From assembly GCA_009760855.2 (NCBI GenBank), contig WPIO01000073.1, positions 517,001 to 581,000 of the forward strand: 64,000 nt of DNA. Reading direction: 5' to 3'. This stretch comes from Cristatella mucedo (Eukaryota > Bryozoa > Phylactolaemata > Cristatellidae). The notes beneath the pieces are model-generated. The model was not told the DNA's origin. It did not search any database and was given only the letters and a program-made list of their open reading frames with translations. Position 1 is the first letter of the stretch. The number at the start of each line of letters is the position of its first letter. Below, one piece after another: positions 45,715 through 57,125 of the stretch. The position numbers and the translations under genes were made by a program.

Positions 45715-46480
45715 CAATCGATCAAATACGGGGCAGCTCGGGGCGCGACGCAAAGCCTGATTCGTCAGAAGATCCGGTAGCACGATGCAAAGCCTGGTGG
45801 AGAAATGTGTCTGCTGGGTAGGCCAAAGCTAAAGAATAAAAGAGCCTAAAATCGATTGACAGAAATCTTAAGTTGATACCCTGCTCGGTTAGGAGCCAGT
45901 GTAGGTCAGTGAGAAGCGGTGTGGCGTGGCAGTTGTGACGTTCACGACAGACAAACCGAGCTGCAGAGCTTTGCACCAACTTTAGGCTTCCTACTGCACC
46001 GACAAGAAGACCTGTGAGTTATGAATTACAGAGGTTTTGCTGGAAGGTCAAAAATGCATGGATCAGCTTGGCTTTAGTATCCTCATCTAAGCAGGCCCGA
46101 ATTTTTGCAAACCTTTGTAGGTCAGCTTAGGCAGGCTTGACTGTAGAACTTACATTGTCGCCTAGTGAATGGTCACCTTAAAATTGGACACCCGGGTTGA
46201 CGGCTAGCGCAACAAGATATTACTAACCAAGCTCATGTTGAGAGTTAGGCTTTCCGATTCCTAACTAAAACTAGGTTTCCCCATGATTAGCAAGTCGGCT
46301 CCATCAGAATTTTATTTGAGTAAGTTTTCTACCATCCGTGAAACTTCAAGAAATGAATATTGCCGAAGAAGGTACGAAAGCTCGACCTTCTTGAAGGCAT
46401 CGTGGATCAAAGCACGTGTACAGCTATGTGCCAACTGTACGAAAATTAAAGCCTACATCACACTTAAGATTGCAGGGGCC
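45715..46480 (-). mobile_element. LINE-A copy, diverged, 3'-truncated
   Basis: The 45722-45979 frame carries RFVCRERHNCHATPLL and HWLLTEQGINLRF, the LINE-A C-terminal domain. Further right are the reversed RT-connection segments up to about 46480. Confidence 0.8.
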
Positions 46481-46614
46481 AGGGGGAGAGAAGTGAAAGA
46501 GTAGGACCATTCGTAGGATCCTTGCAGTACCCCACACTTTAGATTACTCCACGATGATAGTTCGAAGTTGACCTCTATACTCTGACACGTCCCACCGAAA
46601 AAGAATCTCGACCA

Positions 46615-48135
46615 TTACAGACCAGCTGAACGCATATATCGAAACCTCACACCTTGCTAGTAAGTTCCAGTCTGGCTTTAGAGCTAATCACTCCACAGAG
46701 TCAGGATTGCTTAGGGTATACAACGATCTACTTAGGAATGCAGATATGGGTAGAGTGTCTCTGCTTGTTTTGCTCGATCTTTCGGCAGCTTTCGATACCA
46801 TCGATCACAAAGTTCTTCTAGAGCGCCTCTCATCTCGCCTGGGCATCACTGGCACTGCTCTGCAGTGGTTCAGGTCCTATCTCAGTGGCAGACTCCAGAG
46901 TATTGACGTGAATGGACAAAGATCATCTGAAGTACCTCTGAAATATGGAGTACCTTAGGGCTCTGTGCTAGGTCCGGTTTTTCACGGTTTATACTCTCCC
47001 TCCTGCTGATGTGATTGCCAAGCACAATCAAGGCTTTCACTTCCATACGGAGGACACTAGGTTGTACCTTTGCGTTGATCCCTCCCAGCCTTCGAGCACC
47101 TCAAATTCTCTCAACTCACTTGCTGCATGCATTGATGACATCCGCACATTGATGGCCGCAAATTTTCTAAAACTAAACGATGATAAAACAAACTTACTAG
47201 TTATGGGCAATGCCAGTGTGATTCAGAGATTGGAAAGGCTGACGCTCAAACTTGGCTCTGCCAGCATATCTCCTGCTGCATCAGCTCGAAATCTAGGTGT
47301 CATATTCCAAAGCGACCTCTCATTAGACGACCATATCAGCTCCACAGTCAAATCTGCCTATTTTCAGCTTCATAACATTGCTAAAATTCAGGCTTGTTTA
47401 GATAGAGATACCACGTCCAAGTTGGTCCATGCATTCGTGACATCTCGTCTCGACTTCAGCAACTCACTGCTTACTGGCCTACCAGCATGTGCGATCAGGC
47501 GATTGCAGCTGGTGCAAAATTCTGCAGCAGGGCTTGTCTGTCGTAAGCGTCACAGTTGCCACATTACTCCACTTCTCGCCGACCTGCACTGGCTATCAGT
47601 CAAGCAACGGATTGACTTCAAGGTTTTGTCGCTCACTTTTAGGTCCCTTCATTCTATGGCACCAGCCTATCTCTCAGATATACTACCCCATCAGGCCAAG
47701 CATCGTACCACCCACTTTTCGGAATCCAGCAGTCTACAAATACCTCGTACAAACCTTAAATTCTTTGGAGACCGTGCATTTAGTTCGTATGCTCCCAAAG
47801 CCTGGAACTGCCTCCCGACCTACGTCAGAACATTCCCTGACCTGACCACATTTAAAAGGATCTTCAAAACACACTTATTTAGGACAGCATTTAGTGGGTC
47901 TATGGGATTCGTCCTTGATGTGCTTATGCGTGCTGACACTGTGCATGCTGCCACTAACCACATTTGCATGCTGACCCTGTGCATGTCACCCTTAACCATA
48001 TTATTCACTTTGTTTGTTTTTCAAGCATGATTTTACTCACCATTCAATTGAATTTCACTTTGCAGCAAATGTAAAGCGCCTAGAAAGAGATTAAGTTCTC
48101 TGAGGGTGCTTAATCAATTGCATTATTATTATTAC
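46615..48135 (+). mobile_element. LINE-A copy A4
   Basis: RT frames 46707-46958 and 47011-48030. The first ends at TAG 46956-46958 in GVPQGS; a few bases are also missing near 46980. The box is HTED (47044-47055). The rest, including SFKV/LHWL and the FGDRAFSSYAPKAWN motif, is open to 48030. It ends caattgcattattattatta. The C-terminal coding part is the best preserved LINE-A in the window. Confidence 0.93.
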
Positions 48136-48139
48136 AGTT

Positions 48140-49330
48140 CAGTGCCATTGATTTTCAGACGAGACGATAGAAACTCAAGAAGTACTTGGTAATCAATCGC
48201 GTCAACTGCTGCCGAGAGGTCCAGCGAAAACAGCAGACTCTACCAATCCCGGAATTCAAAAGTTTGTCGTTATGCACTCTCAGCAATGCTTTAAAAACCT
48301 AATAAACTTATCCATGATCACAGATATGTAACTGTATCGAATTATCAGGAAATCGACAGCCAGAGGACTGAATTTGATCAGCAACTCACTATTTCCGGTA
48401 TGTAGAAGACGCCATGATACGTATTCCTTCGCCAAAAAGTGTGACCCATAAAACCTAAATTATAAGAGCTAATATTTAAGAATTAAGTGTCAATACGAAT
48501 TTCACATTGGATCGAGTATTATTACACTATCCTTCCAGGAATATAAGCGAGTCTGACCCCACCTGAACCTTGAGCCCTCAAATATTTCACCACGCCTACG
48601 GGTTGCTACTAAAGAATTGTACAAGGAGAAATCTTCTCTTGTCCTAATTCATCCACTAGCAGAATAAAAAGAGAAAAATGCAGACTATTATTTTCCTTCT
48701 TGCCGAAACCAGTAAACTTCTGTTCGGAAAGAAGTTGATCGCAGCCTTCAATTTGATTATTAGCAGGATGCTGCCTTCACATTATATAGCCAAATGTCGA
48801 GACCCGGGCATTTCTTCAGTCAAACTGTGAGGATTCTTGCTACCCTACGCTGGGTAAGTTCAAAAGTTTCACAGGAAATTTTTTATCTTCGAGAAAATGC
48901 TGTAACCCGTGCATGTCGATGATAAAACTGTGCCTTTTTGCACTTGGAAAAAAATTAGGGGCTCAGCTACACAAACTGTACTTCGAGGGAGTAACATCGC
49001 AGATTGGTGACGCCATTAGCTCTGGTAATTCAGGCCAGAAGCACAATTCTTCCATATAATTACTACGAAGCGACGCTGAACACCCAGCTAATTTTTGACG
49101 TACAAATGCCTTCGATAAGGATGGCAGAAGAAATTAAATGGTGGGAGCTTATTTTCAAGGCTGAACTCTTCATGTGCGTTTAGACCGATCTAGCTTGGCG
49201 ATGCGTCCGAAAATTGAGTAATTATCAGGACATGCAATGGGCTATTCTTATACAATTGCTTATCATTTCATATTATCTTGGCCTCTGATATTTATCTGAG
49301 TGTTTTGGACCACTAGCTAGACTGCAGGCT
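48140..49330. other. unassigned DNA
   Basis: About 1.2 kb without a motif, repeat or open frame I can identify. Confidence 0.5.
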
Positions 49331-49332
49331 AT

Positions 49333-49505
49333 CAGGCCGTCATGATGGCACACTAGGTAAGGTGGTTGCTTTCACGACCTTGGTCCCGAGGTCGTGGGTT
49401 CGATTCCTGCAGTGGGCGATTCTTTATCGCCACTGCAAGCGGTGGTGATAGCCGTAAAGGCTCTTCTGTCGCTATACAAAAAGAGGCTGTTTAATCAGCT
49501 AGGAT
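49333..49505 (+). mobile_element. SINE-2, best tRNA-like copy
   Basis: Head tggcacactaggtaaggtgg (A box) and gtgggttcgattcctgc (B box GGTTCGATTCC), body cgccactgcaagcggtggtg, tail gaggctgtttaatcagct. The head keeps RNA polymerase III promoter boxes. DNA 49510-50110 is unassigned. Confidence 0.9.
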
Positions 49506-50109
49506 TTTATTTTTTTATTTTTAAAGGACAGAGTCTCTAGCTAGGAAAATGTTGCCGTGTTAATAAATTTTCGAGGAGCTCCGAGTGAGCAGAAAGAAGT
49601 TCGCCTTCTTCAGACGTCGATAGTGGGCACCTTGGGCACCTAATAGATAAAACGACATATATACCACTGAAGGCCGATGTGCCAACCATAGAAAATGCCC
49701 GACCGCCTACGGACGTCAGTGGCCTCAGGTTTCTAAAAGGGACGTTGCCATACTATTATTGCATAACTTGTACGAGCTGCTCCAAAAGCAAAGCACGTGG
49801 AAGAGAATATTGCTTGCCGATTGGCATTTGAATCCTCTAATGACTGAATGACGTGCTTATTTTAGAAAGCGTTCGGCGGCATTTAACCCCGATGCGGAGA
49901 TCGCATTAGCATGCAATGCATTCGTCTGGACCGGATGCCGTGTTGTTTGATCGATTAGCTGACTGACAGGCTCGGACCGTTCCATTCGTACCCCAACCGA
50001 TTTCTACCCACTTGTCGCCATCATTGGCCGCGAATCAGGCATTCGACCGATTGCTGCTGCGGGCATGCAGCTGGTGGGATGCGATGCTGTCTGCATATAC
50101 CAACAACAT

Positions 50110-51098
50110 ATTAAGTACAGAAGGTCGCAAGTTTTGCGACCGTCACCATGTGCTTGTAATCTATGTGTTCTCTTTGATGGCTGCTTAAGTTTAGAAAGTT
50201 TCATTAAGGAGAGACTGCCTCCACAGCTTGCCATTACGGTTGATCCCTGTCTAATGCTATGGACCATCCACCACGGTTGCCTGCTAAAAGTTCAACCAGC
50301 TCCCGGGGCCTGTCTAGACTACTATTGCAATGCCGTTTTGGCTGGCCTACCGAGAAAAGCCATTAAGCCTCTGCAACTGCAGCTGAATATGGCTGAATAA
50401 GGCTAGCCATCAAATCCCAGCGGTTTCAGCCATGCGTCTCCTTTGCTGATGAAGCTGCGATTGCTCCGGTCGATCGATGATCGTAGAGTAAACTTTTCAT
50501 ACTGACCCACAAGGCCCGCCTTGGCTAAGCTCCTTCAAACCTAGCTGAACGGATGCATAGGTTTCAGCCTTCACCCGTCCTCAGGTCCTGCATTGACAAT
50601 AAATTAGCTGCTCCATTCCTACGCTTAAAGACCATTGGCAATTAAAGTTTTTGCTCTGCAGGTCTGAGATTGTTGAATTCACTTCCACAGTTTTTAGGCA
50701 ATGACAGCTGGTTTGGCGCTGTTTGGCCCAGGGGTTAAGGTAATGGCGTTTGATGACCAAAGCTCGAACCTTACTGCATATATCAAGCGCCCCGATAGAG
50801 ATTCCGTTCTATCGGGACACCGTACGAATGAATTTTTTATATTTGTACTCTGCTGCTACCAAGCCTGACACATCTTTTCCAGCCGCCTTGAGCTTCTACA
50901 TATGTGCTACTCACTAGCTCGACTGCCCTCCTGACTCAGCTAAGCTTCTCACTTTCTCTTCGTTTCGTGAGATGAAGTCTGTTTGCTACTAAGTGTGTAC
51001 GAGAAGCCACCTAGGCTTTCAGTGGGCTATTAAAACCTCTCCTTTGTAGCAACTAGATCTTTGTGGCTCTACGGAGTTACATATGCAGATGAATAATT
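50110..51098 (+). mobile_element. LINE-B copy interrupted by SINE-1
   Basis: Matches LINE-B from the post-RT segment (gaccgtcaccatgtgcttg) through gacccacaaggcccgcctt to ggagttacatatgcagatg. A SINE-1 splits it at 50720-50846. Frames are broken throughout. Confidence 0.87.
50720..50846 (+). mobile_element. SINE-1 nested in LINE-B
   Basis: Tggcccaggggttaaggtaa head; the tail has gatagagattccgttctatc then acgaatgaatt. LINE-B sequence resumes at tactctgctgctacc. Confidence 0.85.
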
Positions 51099-51664
51099 TA
51101 ACATGTCAGTGCCGATACCGTGCCGCGACTGCTAGTGCCACTTGCGAAACACCGCTAACCTGAGACCAGCATGGTCCAAGTTGACCTTTGTACTAAGCTT
51201 CTTGTGACTACATAAACTGCTAGGGCTGAGCTCAGGAGCAACCCAACCGTGACTGTGGCCTATGACGCTACAGTGAGGTTTTAGCTGAGCACAAATCCAT
51301 CTTCTGCCATACCACCATCACAACCGTGACTACGGCCTAAGATCGAATGATGAGGCTTTTGCGATGGCACTACCTTGCTGCTGCAGCCAGTAGCTGGTAG
51401 CACATGGTGGGATCTCCTTTTGGGGCACAAGTTTGGGCACATTCCCTTGCCCCTGCGGCCAGCTCTTGTAAGAGTTTCACGACAGCCATACCTGCATAAC
51501 TAAAATTAAAGCTACTTCTAGAAGCTATGAATGGATAGTGACAGACTCTGTATACCGGATCTGCCCACACTGCAACTAGGTCATACAAGCACCGGGAGCA
51601 AGCTCACATAAGTGGGGTGACCCAAAGCGATCCTGGTGGCGATTTGACATTTAATTTAGGAACT

Positions 51665-52110
51665 TCTTACAACTGTTATTTCTTAATAACTGCGGTAGAT
51701 GCTTTCTCGAAGTGGCCAGAAGTGCTTTGCACGACAGAAAAGACATAAGGCACCATGACCTGGACTCTGTGGTCACTGTTTGCTCGGTTGGGCGTACCCC
51801 AGGTCAGCGAAGGTGATCTGCAGAGGCACACTGACCAGTTTCTGTCCAAGTACCGCTCCTCTAAAATGCCACTACCCTGGCCCACCCGTTCACAGTTATT
51901 GTTCTAGCGACAGTTGCGACATGTGCATGGACCTGCGTCACTTCACTACTAAGGGTTCTCTCATCCTATCGTACCGTTCGGCAACTTGCTGCGGCCTACA
52001 TCCTAGCTGCCACCTGCTGCTTGAGCCTCGTTCAGAACTGACTGTATGAGGTACCAGCTTTTAGATGAGGCACTGAAACAATTGTCATCCCAAATCTCCC
52101 GCAATACGGC
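51665..52110 (+). pseudogene. Ty3/Gypsy-type integrase relic
   Basis: In the frame starting at 51665, ITAVDAFSKWPEVL, then a TAA (51746-51748), then LFARLGVPQ match the start of a retrotransposon integrase core, with the first catalytic Asp in VDAFSKWPEV. The second Asp motif is decayed and later stops end readable homology. No LTR is adjacent. The regions 51100-51660 and 52110-52300 are unassigned. Confidence 0.7.
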
Positions 52111-52301
52111 AGCCCCAGACATTAGTGTTTCCTGAAATATAACCTATAGAAACGAGATATGTCATCCATAGGGGGTATGGAAAGGTAACCTGGTAATCTA
52201 AAGTAATTGCTAATGGCTCGTACTTCGAGTTTAAAGTGAGTTCACTTGTACTGCCGGCGCAATGCTCGCTAAGTGTGGAATAGACGGCTCTAGGGTTCGT
52301 C

Positions 52302-52452
52302 CGTCGGCCTTAGCCCAGGAGGTAAGTTGCTCGCTCTTCACGATCCAGGTCTTGGGTTCGAGTCCAGCAGTCGGCAATCCTTCATTGCCCGCAGAAAGCG
52401 GTGGGAATAGCCACTAAGGCCCTTTCGCCGCTAAATAAATGAGGCTTTTTAG
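52302..52452 (+). mobile_element. SINE-2 (tRNA-derived)
   Basis: Cttagcccaggaggtaagtt head, cttgggttcgagtccagcag (B box GGTTCGAGTCC), body agaaagcggtgggaatagc, tail aaatgaggcttttt. Confidence 0.9.
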
Positions 52453-52454
52453 TA

Positions 52455-53780
52455 AGCTTGACTCGAATATACTTGAGCTCACCTGCCAGCATCGATGCTG
52501 TCCAATTTTCGCTGAGCAAACAGTTGAATTCAGCTTTTACAAACTCAATATCTCGACCAGTGCATGTTTATGCACCCGTTCAGATCGAAAGGCAGGCTTC
52601 GGGGACTCACGCTCATCACTATGCTCACAAGCAACGGAGCTAGGAAAAGATTGCAGCCATACAGGCGTCCTCGGGCAATTATCCAACAATAATGACACCA
52701 ACGTTACGAATTGCGAACGCGACGAAGCGACGGCGTCTGAACCAAAGTCTGTTGCCACATTGGCGCTCGATCTGGCCGGCACGTGAAAAATATCGGCGGA
52801 GCTGGAGCTACCAGAAACACGGCCAGCAAGTCGCAGTCACCCGCTCGACACACGCAGCCATGCCGAGAGTAGCCGGAGCGCGGCGCCAGCGAAGGGCACC
52901 TATACAAAAATGCAGCTGCTCGATCGAAGGTCAAAACACGTCTGACTAATAGCTCGATATGACAATTCCGTTCCGATACACTATTCAGAAACAGATAATA
53001 ATCTCTTGGGCTACCACGCTCTAGCTGACATAAAAGAATTCTAGCCCTTACGTATTCCAATCGCGAGCCCTGGAAGAGACAGCGGCAGTCGGAACTGCAT
53101 TCGAACACGGCAAAAGCGAAACGCAATAGGTACTCCCAAACGTTGCGAATAGCTATTCGGTCAGTCAGAGTCGGCGTTGCTTCAGCGTCAGCGTCGCTGA
53201 CGCTGACGTGCAGGACCACAGGCCGGAAGCCGGCGCGGCGGAAGGGCATGCCGACTCGCACGAGCGCCGAGCGGCAGTTCGATAACGAGCTGCTGCGTGC
53301 AATTTCCAAGTGGCCCTACTCAAAAACAACAAGCAGATAACAAGGGCTTCAATTTTTTGGAAAATTCTGCACCCGAAGGAGCACGCGACGAGCACTTGGT
53401 GAAACGGATGCTATTGCGAGGTCGTGCACGCTCGGTGAACGAGTTCGGTCGACTGTCGGCTCGAGTGGGGCTTTTCTTACTATCATCAGTAAGAGACGAT
53501 CCCATGTTCGCAGCTGCTACAGCGTGTATCCTTTTTACGGACGTCGCGGAGCTCGCCGAGCTGGCTTCCTTCAGATTGCAGCTCCTTCGCTGGGGTTCAA
53601 ACGGAGGCGACAAAGTGTCCACAGGGTTTTCGGGGGATGCGCTTCAAGAGCATAGCATCCAGCTCAACCAAAACATTTATTTTAAGAGTTACTTTACAGT
53701 TGAATCGGCACAATTATTATACATTCGGCGTTCAAACAAAGATTACTTTCTCTCGGGGTACGACGTGGCGGGCATCCATC
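52455..53780. other. unassigned DNA with long but unrecognised open frames
   Basis: Frames such as plus 53297-53791 (164 codons, non-ATG start) and minus 52704-53309 overlap on opposite strands. Neither has a motif I recognise. A short palindromic cgtcagcgtcgctgacgctga lies near 53190. Confidence 0.4.
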
Positions 53781-54081
53781 GCGTGGTTTAGACGCAGCGC
53801 CGCCGCCGACTGCTGCCGCCGCCGCTGGTCTTTGCGGATCTAGCGGCGGCGGCAGCAGTCCGGGCTTCGCAGCCCCGTCCTCCCGCCTGGGACCCTCGCT
53901 AGCGCCGCTGCCGTGCGCGCTACTCGGCGCCGCCACCGCCGGCGGCGGCCACGCTTGGCGCGAACGGCGCGAACGGCGCGAGCGCCCGCCACCCATCCGA
54001 CGCAGCTGCTTCGCACCCGACGATAAATGCCGCGCTCGGCGTTTAAGTAGGCTGCTCCACCACGCCCACTTCCAGTCAGCC

Positions 54082-54287
54082 ATGGCGGCCTTGGCGCGGC
54101 GAGCTCGCCGATCCCGCCGCGCGCCGGCGACGACTCTCCACCCCGAGCCGACGATAAAGCAACCGCAGCCGCCGCAGCAGCGTCAGCCGCGGCCAAGACG
54201 ACCGCGATCGCTTCGGTCGCGTCCGGACGCCGGATGTAGGCGCACGCGAGCGACAGCAGCGGCGGCAGAAAGCCGCCGGACGGGGAG
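54082..54287 (+). CDS. possible first coding exon in the CpG island
   Basis: The ATG lies in a GCCATGG context and a frame rich in Ala/Arg/Pro runs to a strong donor GGGGAG/gtaagg (54288). The product matches nothing I know, and no downstream exon was found. The same stretch is open on the minus strand. Weak. Confidence 0.25.
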
Positions 54288-55040
54288 GTAAGGGCCCGCG
54301 GGTGATTGCAGCGGCGCCGAGCGGCGGCGCAGCAGAGAGCCTCACTCGCTGGGATGCCCGCTCTTTTTGCTTCTTATTGCAAGACTACCCCAAAATGGCC
54401 GGGATGGGAAAATGGTTTCGGCGGCGGCGGCGTCCACTGCCCGTTGCACAGCGCGAGCGGAATTTGAGCGGCGCGAGGCAGTCGGGGCAGCTGGCAGCGA
54501 CGCCCGATCGCGCGGACGCCGCCGCGCTACTTACCACCGTCGATTTACGGAATCGCGGAGGCGACGCTGGAGGCGGCTCACAACTGTGGATGCGACAAAC
54601 GCTAACAGGCGCGCACGCACACCCGCCGACTTCGAGAAAAGCTCGACCTACCCAGGGGCTTCGCGTCCGGCTGCGACCGCCCACCGCAGCGGCGGTTGGC
54701 TAACCGTCAGGTGTCGGAGCCCGGAACTCGAATTGCCTCGGGTCAGCGGCTTAAATCATAAAGGAGACAGCTCGGCGCGCTCTGCTACCCGGATAATGGA
54801 TCCGGGTGCGTCACCTGCCCAAATACTTAGCGCCTAGCGCTGCCCAACGGGAGACCGCTTCCACCCAATGATAACCGCGAGTATTCTGTTTGCTTGGCGT
54901 GACCCGAAGACGCTCGAAAGCGACGTCGTTGTCGACTTTTCGAAGGAAAACGCCGAGGCGAAACGGGCGGAATTGCTATTATTTGATGAGAGGCCACCTA
55001 ATCTCTAGCGTCCCTCTCTCTGTCTTTGTCTCTGACTCCG

Positions 55041-55059
55041 TCTCTCTCTGTCTCTCTCT

Positions 55060-55131
<72 letters not shown>
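55041..55131. repeat. (CT)n microsatellite
   Basis: About 40 CT units with two interruptions, inside the CpG-rich region. Confidence 0.95.
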
Positions 55132-55135
<4 letters not shown>

Positions 55136-55734
55136 GCGCACGTCCAGACTCTGCGAGCGGGTGCGCTCGTTTCTAGCGGCGGCGGCGGCTGCATTGCTGC
55201 GGTCCTCGCCAATCTATGGCCGGCGGCGGTGGCGCTGTTCCCATGAAGTAGGCGGGCTGCTCGGCGAGGCTGAACGCGCGGCCAAGTGGTGGCAGCGGCG
55301 GGCTGCTCGGCGAACGCGGCCGAGCGAGCGCTCGTTGAGACGTCAGCGCAAAGAGCAGACGGCAGCGGCCGACTAACTACAGAGAGCCGCCCATTGTACG
55401 CCAAGAACGAGGCCGACCCAGTCCAGATTAAACGAGCGCGGTGGCTGCGCCGGATTACGCCAGTGGCGTGCGGCTGCCGCCGCACGAAAGCAGCAGTCGA
55501 CCGATTACCCGGCCGCCGCACACCTCGGCCCTGCCCGCCCGCTTAGCGGCTGGCCATCGATCAACTGGCGCCCACTCTCGCCACGCAGGGCATGCTAAGC
55601 TCTGCGGCGGCGGCGACGCTGCCGTACAAATGGCGACGCTCTGTCCGCCGCCATTGCATAACTACTGGCCTTCGCTACGCAGCTCTGGCAAGCCCTGGCC
55701 TAAGCATTACTGGCAATGCACAGCAGAAGTTTAG

Positions 55735-55935
55735 ATCGGATCCCAGTGTGAGACTTCAAAACACTAAAGTCGCCGGGCATCCGAGGAGCCACGAAAGTGC
55801 AGAGCCACCTCAGGGATGCGTGGTCGGTCCACTTCTTTTCACGATTTAGAATCTCTGTCTTACCTATGTAATCGCTCAGCCCAATCTTGGCTTTCACTGC
55901 TTTGCAGCCGACGCACAGCCGTACCGGGGCTTTTG
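55735..55935 (+). mobile_element. LINE-A-like RT fragment
   Basis: Cctcagggatgcgtggtcgg matches the PQGSVLGP stretch and aatcttggctttcactgctt the lead-in to the catalytic box, which is ruined (about FAADA). Bounded on the right by the LTR fragment. Confidence 0.65.
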
Positions 55936-55944
55936 CCTTTCATT

Positions 55945-56425
55945 GCGTAGCGCCTTGCTGGCCTTGGCTGAATTGTAGTGCGAACAAGAGACGTTCGGCG
56001 GCGGGCAAGAACTCCTTTGTCCTGGAGCAGTGAGCCAGAGAGGAGCGCCAGTGCGGTTAGAGATCAAGAGCTTAAGAGCAAGCCATGAAGCTCTGAGACC
56101 AGCGGTGGCGATTCGGCCTTTAGAATTGGGCCGATACCCGCGGGAGCTGCTGATTGACTTTGGCTGGCCTGTCAACCTCCGCCATCACACTGTCCAAAAA
56201 GAATCGTCTGAAAAGAGATTCGCACATTCAAGCTTGACAGAGGTGCCCTTCCAGTGGCCTAGTGACGGCATTAATTCCTTACCGTAATGGGCCATGGTAT
56301 CAGGCCCAATACCACTAAGCTCTTGCCCCATTGTCTCAGCTAAGTATTTAAGAGTCGAGCGACGCTCGCTCTTGGTCTTTTGACTTTTGTTTGGCATCTC
56401 GCTTCGGCCTCGCTTCAATACTTCA
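55945..56425 (+). mobile_element. truncated second copy of the LTR (U3 part)
   Basis: Matches 44282-44765 almost throughout: gtcctggagcagtgagccag, gtggcgattcggcctttag and tatttaagagtcgagcgac. It stops shortly after the TATA-like box and lacks R-U5. Confidence 0.92.
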
Positions 56426-56454
56426 ACTTCAATTTCGCTCCAACCATATCCGCG

Positions 56455-57125
56455 TTGGTCGAAGCATTGTGAAATACCGTCTCGACTTCTGTAATTCAAT
56501 ACTCACTATCTTTCCAGCCGGAGCCATTAGAACCTGACCTTTGGTATAAAAATTTGTAGCTAGGCGCGGCTGTCGCAAATGCCGAAATTGACCCACTACA
56601 ACATTCCTTATCGACTTCCGCACCGACTTGAAAGTTTACATTTGGTGCAAAACTTTGTAGCTAGGCGAGCCTGTTGTAAACGTCCTAATTGCTCCATTAC
56701 ACTATTTCTCGCTATCTGGCACTGGCTCCCCACAAAGCATCGTATTGACTTCAAGGTTTCATTACTCGCTTAAGGTTCCCTTCATTCTCATCCTCTCGTC
56801 CACCTATAAGAAATACTTTTGAACCTGGCTAAAATTCATTCTACCAGCTTTTGTGACTCAAGTCATTAATCTTTGCCTCAAACCATCTTCAAATATTTTG
56901 TTGGCAACCAAGCCTTTAGCTCGTACGCTCCCAAAGCCCGGAACTCACTCCCGAGTGAGTTCACAACATCCCCTGACTTTACTACATTTAAAAAGAATCT
57001 ATAACGCATCTGTGCCTCTCAGCATTTGCTTGTGCGTTGTCCTTGTGAGCTAATGCATGCTGACGTTGTGCATGCTGCCACTAACCGTAATCTTGGACCG
57101 CTATAAAAAAAACTATTATTATTTC
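56455..57125 (+). mobile_element. old LINE-A fragment with internal duplication
   Basis: Ttgtagctaggcgcggctgt and ttgtagctaggcgagcctgt are two copies of one segment, about 120 bp apart. Later parts match SYAPKA(W)NSL and the 3' end ctattattatttc. Sequence 57125-58480 is unassigned. Confidence 0.75.

Larger units (their letters stand above)
53780..55600. promoter_or_regulatory. CpG-rich island
   Basis: Dense CG dinucleotides and GCC/CGG runs, unlike the rest of the window, suggest an unmethylated promoter region. Many long overlapping frames here come from composition alone. Confidence 0.55.

Noticed and set aside
49333-49420. tRNA gene
   Set aside because: A and B boxes are present but the sequence continues into the SINE-2 body and recurs in other copies; no complete cloverleaf.
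53694-54837. Long frames in the GC-rich island
   Set aside because: All six frames are open because stop codons are rare in such DNA; products are Arg/Ala/Pro runs without motifs.
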